A DNA stretch of 64,000 nucleotides from Lutibacter maritimus (GCF_900116115.1 NZ_FOZP01000003.1:186001-250000), one strand, 5' to 3'; shown: positions 54,185-63,892, counted from the first letter of the stretch. Translations and numbers: made by a program. Notes: generated by a model not told the origin, from the letters alone.

Positions 54185-54985
54185 GTGAACACTCAACCCA
54201 TAGGTTTATTTGATTCTGGTATTGGAGGTACATCTATTTGGAAAGAAGTTATAAAATTACTTCCTAATGAAAACACTTTGTATTTAGCAGATAGTAAAAA
54301 CGCACCATACGGAGAAAAAACTTCCGATGAAATAATTGCTTTATCAGTTAAAAATACCGAATACTTATTATCTAAAGGTTGTAAATTAATTATTGTAGCC
54401 TGCAATACTGCAACAACTAATGCAATAGATTATTTAAGAGCTACATACAACGTTCCTTTTATTGGCATTGAACCAGCCATTAAACCTGCAGCACTATTCA
54501 GTAAAACAGGTGCTATTGGAATATTAGCCACCAAAGGCACATTAAGTAGTAAACTGTTTGAAAAAACAGCAAATGAATACACTAAAAACATTACAAAAAT
54601 AGAGCAAGATGGTGAAGGTTTAGTTCCTTTAATTGAAGCTGGCAAAATAAATTCACCGCAATTAATTAATTTACTTACAACCTATTTAAAACCTATGCTA
54701 AATTTTAATATAGATCATTTAGTATTGGGCTGCACACATTATCCCTATCTAATTCCTCAAATACAAAAAATTTTAGGCGAACAGGTTAAAATTATAGACT
54801 CTGGCGAAGCAGTTGCAAAACAAACAAAAGCCATATTAGAAAAAAATAATTTGTTAAATACCCTATCTAAATCAGCAACAAAACAACCAACACATCAATT
54901 ATTTAGCAATATAAATATAAATATTTTAGCGCAGTTGATTAAAGACGTTCCGGTACAATACACCGTTGAGAAACTAGACTTTTAA
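54185..54985 (+). CDS. murI: Glutamate racemase
   Basis: At 266 residues it is full length, using a GTG start at 54185. FDSGIGG (D10, S11) and the two catalytic cysteines C73 (VACNTAT) and C183 (LGCTHYP) with H185 are present. It makes D-glutamate for peptidoglycan. It lies after a terminator, so it probably has its own promoter in the 32-nt gap or read-through expression. Confidence 0.96.
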   Translation: MNTQPIGLFDSGIGGTSIWKEVIKLLPNENTLYLADSKNAPYGEKTSDEIIALSVKNTEYLLSKGCKLIIVACNTATTNAIDYLRATYNVPFIGIEPAIKPAALFSKTGAIGILATKGTLSSKLFEKTANEYTKNITKIEQDGEGLVPLIEAGKINSPQLINLLTTYLKPMLNFNIDHLVLGCTHYPYLIPQIQKILGEQVKIIDSGEAVAKQTKAILEKNNLLNTLSKSATKQPTHQLFSNININILAQLIKDVPVQYTVEKLDF

Positions 54986-55015
54986 TTTCAGTGTATATTA
55001 CTTAAAATTTAGGGT

Positions 55016-55879
55016 CTAATACTCCACTCTTTTGTTAGTTTTTTTCCTTTCGTAATAAAGCCAAATTCCACCAATTGAAATTACCATAGCAATTACAGAT
55101 AATATAGAGCCTTCAAATCCAAAAGCACCTCCGTTTAATAGCGTATTTTCAGAAATACTAAACTCTATTAATGAATACGAATCTTGTCCGCTTACGTTAA
55201 ATCCTAAAATTGTTTGAAATAAATTCCAGCTTAAGTGCAATGCTATAGGAAACCATAAATTTTTGGTATGGATGTATGACATGCCTAATAAAATACCTGC
55301 TAAAAAAATATTGGTCATACTAAACAAATCAATATTAGGATTAAATCCGTGCATTAATGCAAAAATAACTGATGATGTTACAAGCGCAATATATTTATTA
55401 AATGAAAGCATTAAATTTCTTAAAATATAGCCTCTTAAAAGTATTTCTTCCATAAAGGCAACTATGGTAAACAAAATAACTGAAAGTATAATTTCTTTAA
55501 AATTAAATACGGTTTTTACATATATTATTTCATTTAAATACAGTAAAATAAAATATCCTAAAATCATTATTACTGCGCCAAGTACAATACCAAAAATAAA
55601 GTCAGTTAATCTATTTTTTGTTTGAAAACCTAGATTTACAAATTTTTCTTTATCTAAATATTTTATAAAAATCCAAATTACAAGTAACGTTCCAATTAAT
55701 GAGAAAAGTGACATTATAACGTGTTGTTCTGAGCTTTTTTGAAAATTAGGATCCATTATATCAGCTCCTGCAACTATAGTTCCGACATATTGGAAGATTC
55801 CAACAATAAAAATGTAAGGTAAAATAATCAGTAATACTCTTTGCCAACCTCTATGCTTGTTTTCCATTTTAATAGTCAT
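55016..55879 (-). CDS. CPBP family intramembrane metalloprotease
   Basis: This 287-residue membrane protein has eight hydrophobic segments and the CPBP (Abi/Rce1-like) motifs: EEILLRG, FALMHG and HLSWN. These supply the Glu, His and Asn/His metal-site residues. Members process prenylated proteins or act in bacteriocin immunity. An internal ATG at 55867 (MENKHRGW) is an alternative start. It begins 12 nt after the upstream gene's stop and ends convergently with murI. Confidence 0.88.
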   Translation of the reverse strand: MTIKMENKHRGWQRVLLIILPYIFIVGIFQYVGTIVAGADIMDPNFQKSSEQHVIMSLFSLIGTLLVIWIFIKYLDKEKFVNLGFQTKNRLTDFIFGIVLGAVIMILGYFILLYLNEIIYVKTVFNFKEIILSVILFTIVAFMEEILLRGYILRNLMLSFNKYIALVTSSVIFALMHGFNPNIDLFSMTNIFLAGILLGMSYIHTKNLWFPIALHLSWNLFQTILGFNVSGQDSYSLIEFSISENTLLNGGAFGFEGSILSVIAMVISIGGIWLYYERKKTNKRVEY

Positions 55880-55891
55880 TTTTTAACAATT

Positions 55892-56275
55892 TTAAACGGA
55901 CATATCTAGTAACACCCAATTGACCGCAGCATCCATTGTTGAAAAAGGTTTAATATTTAATTCTCTTTCTTGCTCATGACCTAAAATTGGAAAAATTATA
56001 GTTTTAGGATTATCAGCAATTACAGCAATTTTAATGTTTTTTATATATTTCATACTTTTCATATAGTTTAGTAGCAATGTAAAACTTTCCAAATCCATCA
56101 TAAGTTCACAACCTTGCAAATTATTTATTAACCCTTTGGTACTATCATTAATAAGTTGATGTTTATACAAATATTTCCAAGATTCTATAATATCGTTAGC
56201 CACAACCTTTCCAACAAAATTTCTAATTAAAATAGCTTCTGGATACAAACTATGCTTTTCATAAGTAATATTCAT
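55892..56275 (-). CDS. Hypothetical SpoIIAA/STAS-like protein
   Basis: This 127-residue soluble protein has the strand-helix alternation of small SpoIIAA/STAS-like folds (TKGLINNLQGCELMMDLESFTLLLNYM and KNIKIAVIADNPKTIIFP). I recognise only the fold type. It forms an operon with the CPBP protease, 12 nt upstream of it. Confidence 0.62.
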   Translation of the reverse strand: MNITYEKHSLYPEAILIRNFVGKVVANDIIESWKYLYKHQLINDSTKGLINNLQGCELMMDLESFTLLLNYMKSMKYIKNIKIAVIADNPKTIIFPILGHEQERELNIKPFSTMDAAVNWVLLDMSV

Positions 56276-56711
56276 ATAAGCGCTGCCTTATTATTTTAAA
56301 TAATTAAAATTTTATGATATTTAATTAAGCTATAAACAATTAGTTTTTATAACGTTTTACATTAAAAAAACCGATGCTTATTTAATCTTAAATATACATA
56401 AATTTTAATAATGTTAGAAGAGTGCGCGCTATTATTAATTACTACCTAATTTTTATATTTGATAATAGCACATCCATGTATTTTTTATTTTTATATCCTT
56501 TTAATTTATAAGGTTAAATAAGTTCATCTTGTATAGTTCAACTTTTTTTAACCATCCTATTCGATTGTATTTTTTACCCCTCAAGGTTTTATGTAAATAA
56601 ATATTTAATATACAAAAGAGGTTATGGTTTAAACCATAACCTCTTTATAGTTAAATTTAATATAGTTGTTTGCTAGAAACAAACTATACTTTCTTATCAG
56701 AAATATTTTAA
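56276..56711. other. 436-bp intergenic region
   Basis: No coding frame is supported. It holds a plus-strand TATATTTG box at 56454-56461 with an imperfect inverted repeat around it (GCTATTAT at 56427-56434 and ATAATAGC at 56462-56469). The terminator at 56615-56646 belongs to the gene at 56712. Confidence 0.5.
56615..56646 (-). terminator. 32-bp palindromic terminator
   Basis: Perfect palindrome with arms AAAGAGGTTATGGTTT and AAACCATAACCTCTTT, 65 nt past the stop of the 56712-57218 gene. Confidence 0.8.
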
Positions 56712-57218
56712 TCAATCATCATCGTTCTCTGAATGATTACTTTTTAGATTTTCATCGCCACCTTGATTGATATTACTAACTGTTCTAATTTCAGAGTGTC
56801 TTATTTGTCCTCCTAAATTACCTACCTGAGCAAATAAACCAAATGTAACTATTGAAACAATTAAAGTAATTAAAGTTAGTGTTTTTGAAAATGATACTTT
56901 TTTTAAAATTGCAACTAAACTAATTAATGATAAAACTCCTAATAAACCCATAACCCAAATTGCTTTTTCGGCAAGTTCTTCGTGGTTTTCAATTAATTGT
57001 TCTGAAACTCCTGCTATATTTTCAACAGTTTCTGCTGCTTCTTCTCCTGTAAGAAAAACTGGAATTGTTAATAAAGCCATAACTATAAAAGTTACTAGTG
57101 CTACTTTTTGAATTTCTATTTTTTTTAAAATTTGACCATATATCAAAATTCCAATTCCTATAATTGTTCCCACTATAGGGAAGTGTGTTAATATTAAATG
57201 AAGATGTGTTGCATCCAT
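56712..57218 (-). CDS. DUF2231-like membrane protein
   Basis: This 168-residue protein opens with HLHLILTHFPIVGTIIGIGILIYG, the His-Pro-containing first helix of DUF2231 proteins. It has four hydrophobic segments and a charged Asp/Asn/His-rich tail. The LTHFP signature suggests a haem- or metal-linked membrane role. It follows the small His-containing protein by 26 nt. Confidence 0.72.
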   Translation of the reverse strand: MDATHLHLILTHFPIVGTIIGIGILIYGQILKKIEIQKVALVTFIVMALLTIPVFLTGEEAAETVENIAGVSEQLIENHEELAEKAIWVMGLLGVLSLISLVAILKKVSFSKTLTLITLIVSIVTFGLFAQVGNLGGQIRHSEIRTVSNINQGGDENLKSNHSENDDD

Positions 57219-57244
57219 AATTTTAAATTTTTATTGTTACTAAT

Positions 57245-57643
57245 TTATATCTTGAATTCATTGGTTATAAGAGCAGGAGGGCCTCTTACACCATGCTGTG
57301 TAACAATAAATAATGTATAAATATTAGATTTTAAATTTTTATAAACTTTTTTGTTTACAATTTTTGAGGTATTAAAATATGTTATAGCAATCGCTAGATG
57401 TTGGTTCTCAACTTTAATTTTCTTATCAATGTTATATTGAGCAAAAACTAAAGAATCTAAATTTTCATCGTTGCTTTCGTGAAATATTAATCTTAAAACA
57501 CCATAAATGGAGTGCGAATTAGAATGAAGCTTACGATGTTCTTTTAAACCCAAATCCTCCGAATGTGGATGCGGAATGATTGTGTGAAGTAAAATCACAA
57601 GCAAAGCACTATGAAACAATATATTTCTAAAAATTTTATGCAT
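57245..57643 (-). CDS. Hypothetical exported His-containing protein
   Basis: This 132-residue protein has a leader (LFHSALLVILLHTIIPHPHSED) leading into a short His-rich segment and ends in GVRGPPALITNEF. This tail pattern occurs in small Bacteroidetes proteins encoded near metal-efflux or transport genes, from memory. The VIT1-type transporter next door fits a metal context. No named family is recognised. Confidence 0.6.
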   Translation of the reverse strand: MHKIFRNILFHSALLVILLHTIIPHPHSEDLGLKEHRKLHSNSHSIYGVLRLIFHESNDENLDSLVFAQYNIDKKIKVENQHLAIAITYFNTSKIVNKKVYKNLKSNIYTLFIVTQHGVRGPPALITNEFKI

Positions 57644-57706
57644 TCATTTTTACTTAAAAAAAACTATAAAATTACTTTTAAACAACGCTTCATTTAAAAC
57701 ATATTA

Positions 57707-58411
57707 TTACACATTTACACCAAATAAATACCCAACTAAAGCAGTCAACCCCATTGCAATAGTTCCCCAAAATGTTATTCTAACAATTGCTTTTCTTAAA
57801 CTTGAGCCACCTGTTTTAGCAGCTAATGAACCTAAAATGATAAGAAAGAAGAGTGCAAATCCATAAAGTGAATATTCCATACCTTTTAATGGTAAAAAAA
57901 GAGCAACTAAAAGTGGCAGAGCACCACCAAAAGTAAATGCAGCACCTGATGCAAAAGCTGCTTGAATTGGTTGTGCCTGACTTATTTCATTTAGTCCTAA
58001 TTCATCTCTTATGTGCGCACCCAAAGCATCTTTTTCGGTTAATTCTTTAGCTACAGTAAGTGCAGTTTCTTTTTTTAAACCTCTTTTTTCATAAATTTCT
58101 GCCAAACGTTGTAGTTCTAATTCTGGCATTTCTATTAACTCTTGTTTTTCTCTTTCAATATCAGCTTTTTCAATATCTGTTTGAGAGCTTACGGAAACAT
58201 ATTCACCCGCAGCCATAGATAATGCACCAGCAACTAACCCTGCTAAAGTTGTAAAAACAATTAATTCTCTACTATCACTTGCTGCGGCAACACCAATTGC
58301 AAGACTTGAAGTTGATAAAATTCCATCATTTGCGCCAAGCACAGCTGCTCTTAACCAATTACTTCTATGAATGTAATGATTATCTAAATAATTATCTGCT
58401 AAGTCTTCCAT
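57707..58411 (-). CDS. VIT1/CCC1 family metal ion transporter
   Basis: This 234-residue membrane protein has the VIT1 signature NWLRAAVLGANDGILSTSSLAIGVAAAS and SMAAGEYVSVSSQTD. A cytoplasmic acidic helix domain (ADIEREKQELIEMPELELQRLAEIYEKRGL) and five hydrophobic segments follow. It should move Fe(II)/Mn(II) out of the cytoplasm or into storage. The Glu-rich metal-sensing domain is intact. Confidence 0.92.
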   Translation of the reverse strand: MEDLADNYLDNHYIHRSNWLRAAVLGANDGILSTSSLAIGVAAASDSRELIVFTTLAGLVAGALSMAAGEYVSVSSQTDIEKADIEREKQELIEMPELELQRLAEIYEKRGLKKETALTVAKELTEKDALGAHIRDELGLNEISQAQPIQAAFASGAAFTFGGALPLLVALFLPLKGMEYSLYGFALFFLIILGSLAAKTGGSSLRKAIVRITFWGTIAMGLTALVGYLFGVNV

Positions 58412-58518
58412 CTTTTATATCTATTTATCTAACTTAAACTTCTTGTTTTTATTGCTATTTAAATTTATTATTTAAACCCTTTTTTAATTATTTTTTCGCA
58501 ATGTTTTTAGTAAGCACC

Positions 58519-60093
58519 TTAATCTTTTTCATCTTTAATACCTACGGGTGTATTCATCCAATAGTTGTTTTCACCAGAAAATTTTGAAATACAACTATTA
58601 AATAAAGGATTATTACCCAAATAACAACTATCCTTAAATTGTATTTTATCATTGTATTCCTGTACAAATAATTCTCGGTATTGGTAGTATTCTAATAGCT
58701 TTTTTTGATTGATACGATTTCCATCAATATCTTTAAAGTTACTTGTATTTATACTACATTCAATCTCTATATAATTCTTTTTATTGTTAAAGTTAATAAC
58801 CACAGTACTATCTTTTACTAAAATACTTTCGGTTTTTAATCGATTACCATCACCTAAAAAAACATAAAAATCTTTATTATTAACGGAGTTTTCATCCACT
58901 AGTTTATTCATTTTAAATTCAACATACGAATTATGAACTTCCCTTTTTAAAATTTTAAAGTATAGAGAGTCTTTTTCATCAATAACATTAAATAGATTAT
59001 TGAAAGAGAGGTATTTTAACCGCATAGTAGAATGCGTTTGTTGCGTGTAACCATATTCAATTTTAAAATTGAATATTTCTTTGTTTGTAGTGCTATTTAA
59101 GCAAGTGTAACTAATTTTATGTATAGAATAATCTTTTGGTTGAATAAAAATTTCTCCCGAAGCTGTAACTAAACCGCGTTCAATGTATGGTTTTGTAGTA
59201 AATTTAATTTTAAAGAGTAGTAAATCATTATTATAAACGGGTTCAATTTTTGAGAAATTATGATTTTCTAGGAAATTTTTCGAAAACACATTTATAAATG
59301 AAAATGAGTTTGATTTGTAATTTCTTATAGGATCGTGCGCCAAAAGAATAAATAATTCATTTCCACCTTGGTTGGGTAAATATGCATTTGGAATAAACTT
59401 ATTTGGATTTTCATAATTAGGTGCATCTATCGTATCGTATAGCAAAAAAAGATTGTTTCTTACAAAACTAGAATCGGTTTTATAATTTAATAATCTAAAA
59501 TCATTTAACACATCATCGGTAGTAAATCCATTATCATAGGTATGAATTATAGCTTCATTTAAATTTAAATATTCTTTGTCTTTTTTTTGATAATCTCTAT
59601 AATACGACACATGAGAAAAAGGAGTTATAGCATAGTTGTTAGGAATGTTTTCAATTGCTTTTTTAATTAGTTTTTTAGCATTTATTTTTTTGTATCTATT
59701 GGAGTTGTTGCGGGTGTTATTTTTATTATTTAAACCACTTATTTGTACTTCTTTTAATTGTATTACAGCCGGATTTAAATAAAAATTATTAACGTTTTTA
59801 GCACTTAATTCACTGTATTTAATAAGTTTTTGATCGTACCCAATGCAAGAAATTTTTAGCGTATCTGATAAAAATTTTGGATTGATATTAATTTTAAAAT
59901 CGCCTTCTTCATTGGCAATAATTCCCAATTTATTTTGATTAAGTGTTATAAATGAAAATGGAATTGGTAACTGGGTTTTTGAATCAAAAACTTTTCCTTG
60001 AATATACACTGTAGATTGCCCAAACAAATTCACCGAAATAGTAAAGTAAATTAAAATTACAATTAATATATGTTTAGTTGTGATGGGTATCAT
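58519..60093 (-). CDS. CarboxypepD_reg-like exported protein
   Basis: This 524-residue protein has a signal peptide (IVILIYFTISVNLFGQ) and an N-terminal carboxypeptidase-regulatory-like beta domain (VYIQGKVFDSKTQLPIPFSFITLNQNKLGIIANEEGDF). A long mixed region of unknown fold follows, with Tyr/Asn-rich strands. It has no TonB plug or barrel, so it is not a transporter. In Bacteroidetes such proteins are surface or periplasmic and often of unknown role. A -7 box TAAATTTG lies at 60123-60130. Confidence 0.75.
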   Translation of the reverse strand: MIPITTKHILIVILIYFTISVNLFGQSTVYIQGKVFDSKTQLPIPFSFITLNQNKLGIIANEEGDFKININPKFLSDTLKISCIGYDQKLIKYSELSAKNVNNFYLNPAVIQLKEVQISGLNNKNNTRNNSNRYKKINAKKLIKKAIENIPNNYAITPFSHVSYYRDYQKKDKEYLNLNEAIIHTYDNGFTTDDVLNDFRLLNYKTDSSFVRNNLFLLYDTIDAPNYENPNKFIPNAYLPNQGGNELFILLAHDPIRNYKSNSFSFINVFSKNFLENHNFSKIEPVYNNDLLLFKIKFTTKPYIERGLVTASGEIFIQPKDYSIHKISYTCLNSTTNKEIFNFKIEYGYTQQTHSTMRLKYLSFNNLFNVIDEKDSLYFKILKREVHNSYVEFKMNKLVDENSVNNKDFYVFLGDGNRLKTESILVKDSTVVINFNNKKNYIEIECSINTSNFKDIDGNRINQKKLLEYYQYRELFVQEYNDKIQFKDSCYLGNNPLFNSCISKFSGENNYWMNTPVGIKDEKD

Positions 60094-60122
60094 TTATACA
60101 AAACCATTAGTGTATGCTACTT

Positions 60123-60130
60123 CAAATTTA
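60123..60130 (-). promoter_or_regulatory. -7 box of the CarboxypepD_reg-like gene
   Basis: TAAATTTG on the minus strand, 29 nt upstream of the start at 60093. Confidence 0.45.
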
Positions 60131-60190
60131 AGCATAACTTTTTACAAGTTGTTGTTAAAATGTGTCAATAAATTATAAATGTAATGTTCT

Positions 60191-60349
60191 TTAGTTATTT
60201 TTTATCTCTTGTTCAACTAATGCAATAGTAGCGTCAACTTTGGTTAATATTTCGGTGAGTTGTTGCATTAAAAGATCATTATTAAAACTTGCTAAAGTAA
60301 ATCCATTTTTAATCCGTTTACTTTTAAGAGCTATTTCAACATCCTCCAT
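60191..60349 (-). CDS. Small 52-residue hypothetical protein
   Basis: An open frame starts at the ATG at 60349, 16 nt after the stop of the TraB-like gene, and ends with TAA at 60191-60193. The product is hydrophilic and helical (MEDVEIALKSKRIKNG... VDATIALVEQEIKNN), suited to a short coiled coil. No family is recognised. It could also be a remnant; the tight spacing favours a real gene. Confidence 0.45.
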   Translation of the reverse strand: MEDVEIALKSKRIKNGFTLASFNNDLLMQQLTEILTKVDATIALVEQEIKNN

Positions 60350-60365
60350 AGATAATTCAATATTT

Positions 60366-61109
60366 TTATTTAAAATGATTTAATATAATTGTGCCTTCAA
60401 ATTCTTCAAAGACTTTTTTAAGGGTATAATCTCTGTGATCAGCACCTACTAAAAAAATCATTTTCTTTCCATGGTTACTTTTAATTATTTCCAAAATATT
60501 TTCAGCAATCATTTCATCTCTTTTTTTATAAAAGTCAGCTAAGGGTTTAAACTCTGTGTTATTTAAGAGTAATTTTAATTGCTCATAATAAATATGATTC
60601 ATCAAATCATATTTTCCATCATTTAATTCCGTAAGAGAGGCGCTTACGACAAGTTTATTCTTTTCCTGTTGAATTACATTTGTTATAGATAGTTGCTGTT
60701 GCATACTACTATCGGCAGCCAATTTAAGTTGTAATTTTTTAATAGTACTTTTTTCTTTCCAGTAGTTTTCAGGTATTGCTTTACCAGCTATAGCATCACC
60801 CAACCAATCAAAACCAACTACTTTCTTTGAAGCATACTTAGTTATACATTCGTACATCTCAAAAGGGTAATTACTTTTTAGATATAAAACAGTACTATCA
60901 ATATCTTCTTTTCTTATTTCAACCCCAATTATATCCGGATTATATGTTTCAATAAATGTAAAAAGCGAATCATACGAATAATTCGGATTGACTTTATGTG
61001 CTCCATGAATGGTACTAATTATCAATACTTCACTTTTTTTGGTTTGTGCCATTACGGAAATGACTGCAAGTGTTGCTAATGTAAATAGTAGTATAGTCTT
61101 TGTTTTCAT
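60366..61109 (-). CDS. Exported TraB/GumN/EreA-like protein
   Basis: This 247-residue protein has a signal peptide (ILLFTLATLAVISVMAQ) and a fold with IIGVEIR, SSKKxxGxDW-like VVGFDWLG and the terminal RDEMIAENILEII...IFLVGADHR motif. This is the metal-binding GxDH element of TraB/TIKI/GumN proteins, which act on small peptides or exported ligands. The activity in Bacteroidetes is unknown. Present are the Glu and His expected for metal binding. Confidence 0.72.
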   Translation of the reverse strand: MKTKTILLFTLATLAVISVMAQTKKSEVLIISTIHGAHKVNPNYSYDSLFTFIETYNPDIIGVEIRKEDIDSTVLYLKSNYPFEMYECITKYASKKVVGFDWLGDAIAGKAIPENYWKEKSTIKKLQLKLAADSSMQQQLSITNVIQQEKNKLVVSASLTELNDGKYDLMNHIYYEQLKLLLNNTEFKPLADFYKKRDEMIAENILEIIKSNHGKKMIFLVGADHRDYTLKKVFEEFEGTIILNHFK

Positions 61110-61182
61110 GCATTTCTTTGTTAAAAATTTTATTCAAAAGATACCATAAATAACAACTCCTATTAGGTTTGGTTTATTGAAA

Positions 61183-62094
61183 TTACAAATGGAATTTTTT
61201 TACAAATTTATCTATTGCTTTTGCTAAATCCTCTTTATTTTCTATGAATGGAACGTGACCTACTTTACTCTTCCATAATAGCATATTAGGAAATAAAACG
61301 CCTTTATAATGGTTAGGACCAATAGTCCAATCATTTTCACCATAAAAAAATAATACCGGCATTTTAATATCTGGAGTGTATTTTTTAAAATTAGTCATGT
61401 AATCTTTGTGAGAGAGACCGATACTACCGAAATCATTATTCCAATTAGGGATTTCGTTAAAAGTTGCATTCATTAACGTTTCATTATCTTTATTTTCATA
61501 GGCTAATTTCCACGTTAAATCTTTTTCATTGAGCAATGGAAAAATGCGGTTCAGTTTATCGTGTATATCAATAGTATCATTTTTAAAATAAGACACATCT
61601 TTTAAACTAAGAACTTCACAAGCTTTAGGTATCCAACTCTCATTAATGCTCTGTGTAAGATCTAGCGAGCAATTAAACATCATTATCCCATTTATAGATT
61701 CTGGATGCTCTTTTGCGTAGCCTGTTACCATTGTGCCTGAAAAAGAGTGTCCCATAATAATCCAATTTTCAAATCCCAAAAATTTTCTAATTTCTTCAAA
61801 ATCTTGAATCATTCTATCCATACTATAATTACCATCAGCTGGGCTGCTTGAACGACTAACACCTCTTAGGTCAAGATAAATCATGGTAAAACGTTTTTCT
61901 AAGATGTCACCAGAAAATTTTTCCATCCAATAACTTCCAGAACCAGGTCCGCCGTGAATATAAAGGCAAGGATTGCCTTTTCCTTTAACTTTTACATATA
62001 AGTGTACGCTATCAGAGGTGGTAAAATTGTATTCTTGAGCTTTACTAGTTAGTGTAAATAAAGTCAATGAAATTAATATAAGTAGTTTATTCAT
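61183..62094 (-). CDS. Exported alpha/beta hydrolase (S33, proline iminopeptidase-like)
   Basis: This 303-residue hydrolase has a signal peptide (LLILISLTLFTLTSKAQ), the S33 signature YIHGGPGSG (HGGPG 47-51) and nucleophile S117 in MGHSFSG. The His lies in KVGHVPFIENKE near the end. The HGGPG loop is typical of prolyl iminopeptidases. It is separated from its neighbours by long gaps, so it is probably transcribed alone. Confidence 0.87.
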   Translation of the reverse strand: MNKLLILISLTLFTLTSKAQEYNFTTSDSVHLYVKVKGKGNPCLYIHGGPGSGSYWMEKFSGDILEKRFTMIYLDLRGVSRSSSPADGNYSMDRMIQDFEEIRKFLGFENWIIMGHSFSGTMVTGYAKEHPESINGIMMFNCSLDLTQSINESWIPKACEVLSLKDVSYFKNDTIDIHDKLNRIFPLLNEKDLTWKLAYENKDNETLMNATFNEIPNWNNDFGSIGLSHKDYMTNFKKYTPDIKMPVLFFYGENDWTIGPNHYKGVLFPNMLLWKSKVGHVPFIENKEDLAKAIDKFVKKFHL

Positions 62095-62430
62095 TCCTAA
62101 AATTTGTTTAAGTCTATATTATTTTTATCAATTTATTACAGCATAGACGATAAACCCAGGAGTTTTGTTACACGTGTTTTAAGTTGATCAATCAACTCAA
62201 ATTTAAAATTATTTTTGTTGTTTGCAAACCGCTTTAAGCAATGGTATTTAAGAGTTGTTATCTGTGTAAATAATAACAATATCATTTATCATTCACGTTG
62301 TTAATAACAAGATTTGAAAGCGCTTTTTAAATGATTTGCACTTAATTAATCTTCTAATTCAACTATTAAAATTCAGTTTTTAATAGCTTTAATGGATATT
62401 AAAAGTGCTAATAACTGTGTTTTAAATCTA
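62095..62430. other. 336-bp intergenic region with small palindromes
   Basis: No coding frame is supported. GTTGAT-CA-ATCAAC lies at about 62188-62203 and an ACACGTGT palindrome at about 62171-62178. Neither has a clear partner promoter. Confidence 0.4.
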
Positions 62431-62787
62431 TTAAAATCTGTAAGTTATTTTAACTTTTCCTTTAGTTGCTTTATAAGGATCGAAAGTTATATATTCTGGT
62501 GCTCCACCATAATAGTCACTTCTAATTTCCTTTTTAAAATCACCTGTTAAATAATAATAGTAGTCTTTTGAATCATCTGCTTTACTTGGACTTATTCTAA
62601 TTGTATCATTTGAAGTTCCTTCAATTTTAATATAATAAACAACATAAGATTTATTAGGAATAGGTATTAAGCTATCTACAAATTTTTCATTAAAATTATC
62701 AATTGTAATTTTTTTACTATCCGTTGAATTTCCACATGAAATTAGCAATAGTGTTATTGTAATTAATTGAATGTAAGTCTTTTTCAT
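62431..62787 (-). CDS. Hypothetical small lipoprotein
   Basis: This 118-residue protein has a lipoprotein leader ending in a Ile-Ser-Cys-Gly box. The ATG at 62787 (MKKTYIQLITITLLLISC) is chosen because it directly yields this leader. The mature part is beta-rich with repeated Tyr residues (KDYYYYLTGDFKKEIRSDYYGGAPEY) and resembles no family I know. It belongs to the terminal block of scattered small minus-strand genes. Confidence 0.68.
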   Translation of the reverse strand: MKKTYIQLITITLLLISCGNSTDSKKITIDNFNEKFVDSLIPIPNKSYVVYYIKIEGTSNDTIRISPSKADDSKDYYYYLTGDFKKEIRSDYYGGAPEYITFDPYKATKGKVKITYRF

Positions 62788-62861
62788 TTTGGTAGTTTTT
62801 ATTTTAGTATCAATTTTATATTCTGGTAAAATATATGGTTCCAAGGAATAAGAAAACGCTA

Positions 62862-63047
62862 TTATTTAACAGTTCTGAAAGTTCCTAAAACGGTAGCTAA
62901 CAGCAATAATCCAAGTCCAATTCCTATGAATGAACCTTTCATTAAATCAGGTAATACAATATAGTAAGAAAGTACTTGAGAAATGGCAATTACAAACATT
63001 CCCATTGCTAATAAAATCAATGCTTTTCTTTTCGTGATTTTCATCAT
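62862..63047 (-). CDS. Small two-helix membrane protein
   Basis: This protein of about 61 residues has two hydrophobic helices (ALILLAMGMFVIAISQVLSYYIV and GSFIGIGLGLLLLATVLGTF) and no other motif. The start at 63047 is chosen at a Met-Met pair just before the basic MKITKRK; an upstream start at 63119 is less likely. It lies 74 nt upstream of the lipoprotein gene and may share a transcript. Confidence 0.6.
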   Translation of the reverse strand: MMKITKRKALILLAMGMFVIAISQVLSYYIVLPDLMKGSFIGIGLGLLLLATVLGTFRTVK

Positions 63048-63161
63048 TTTAAATACGTTTTTAATTATTGGTAGCTGAATTTTGATAGTTGTTACAGCGA
63101 TGCCTACAAATTTTAGCAACTTGTTGGAGTATCATTTCATTAAATGTTTCATTAAATACTT

Positions 63162-63228
63162 ACCAAATAAAAAATGCTATCGAGTTTATCATAAGCAAAC
63201 GAACCTCAACAAATAATTATACAAGCTG
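63162..63228. repeat. Diverged direct repeat, copy A
   Basis: About 70-75% identical to 63893-63958. It begins with ACCAAATA and contains TAAGCAAAC and TAATTAT. It lies 13 nt past the stop of the 63242-63820 gene. Confidence 0.6.
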
Positions 63229-63241
63229 TAGTAACCAGTAC

Positions 63242-63820
63242 TTATTCAAATTTAGAACTTAAAAATGCATCCAGCATTTGCTGTTCAATTGTTTTATCTA
63301 CAGCAGTAATATTCATTGTGAATTCCTTTTTATCAAATAAACGGCTAAAACCGATAGTTTTCATTTTTATTCCATTAGGATACTCTATGGAAACGTCAAA
63401 TCGATAAAACTCTAATCCGCTTACATTTTGAATAGATGAAACTGAATCGAGTTTTGCATCAGGTATTTGGTTTTCATACGTTTGATATAACATCTTGTTT
63501 ATTTCAGCATAAGTATCCAAGTATGCTCCGTCAATTTCAACATCAAAAGGTTGCCAATTTGCTTCAAAGTTGTTATACTGTCCATTTTTATAGGTAAATA
63601 GGGTTACAGCGTTATTTTCTACCTTTTCATCAAAGGTATTTTCAATAGCATTTATTCCTTTATTTAGGGTTTTGTTCCATTCTTCTTTATTTATTGGTTC
63701 AAAATTTTCCGGAATGCTTACCGTCCAATTAAACTCTTCTATTTTTAAAGTTTCTGAATCACTGTTACAACTCAAAAAGGTGATTATCAATAATAAGTAA
63801 ACTATTTTTTGTGTTTTCAT
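63242..63820 (-). CDS. Hypothetical lipoprotein
   Basis: This 192-residue lipoprotein has a leader ending in Leu-Ser-Cys (C18) and a mature alpha/beta domain with motifs FNWTVSIPENFEPINKEEWNKTLNKG and IGFSRLFDKKEFTMNITAVDKTIEQQMLDAFLSSKF. Such exported domains, with one protein per gene, are common in Bacteroidetes and resemble small serum-protein-like or PsbP-like folds, but I cannot name a family. It lies between the two copies of the repeat. Confidence 0.72.
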   Translation of the reverse strand: MKTQKIVYLLLIITFLSCNSDSETLKIEEFNWTVSIPENFEPINKEEWNKTLNKGINAIENTFDEKVENNAVTLFTYKNGQYNNFEANWQPFDVEIDGAYLDTYAEINKMLYQTYENQIPDAKLDSVSSIQNVSGLEFYRFDVSIEYPNGIKMKTIGFSRLFDKKEFTMNITAVDKTIEQQMLDAFLSSKFE

Positions 63821-63892
63821 TTTTTGTATTGGTTAGAACTTGTTTGTGTATAATTTTGTTAGATGTTTACGCAACTAATATATTGAATATTA

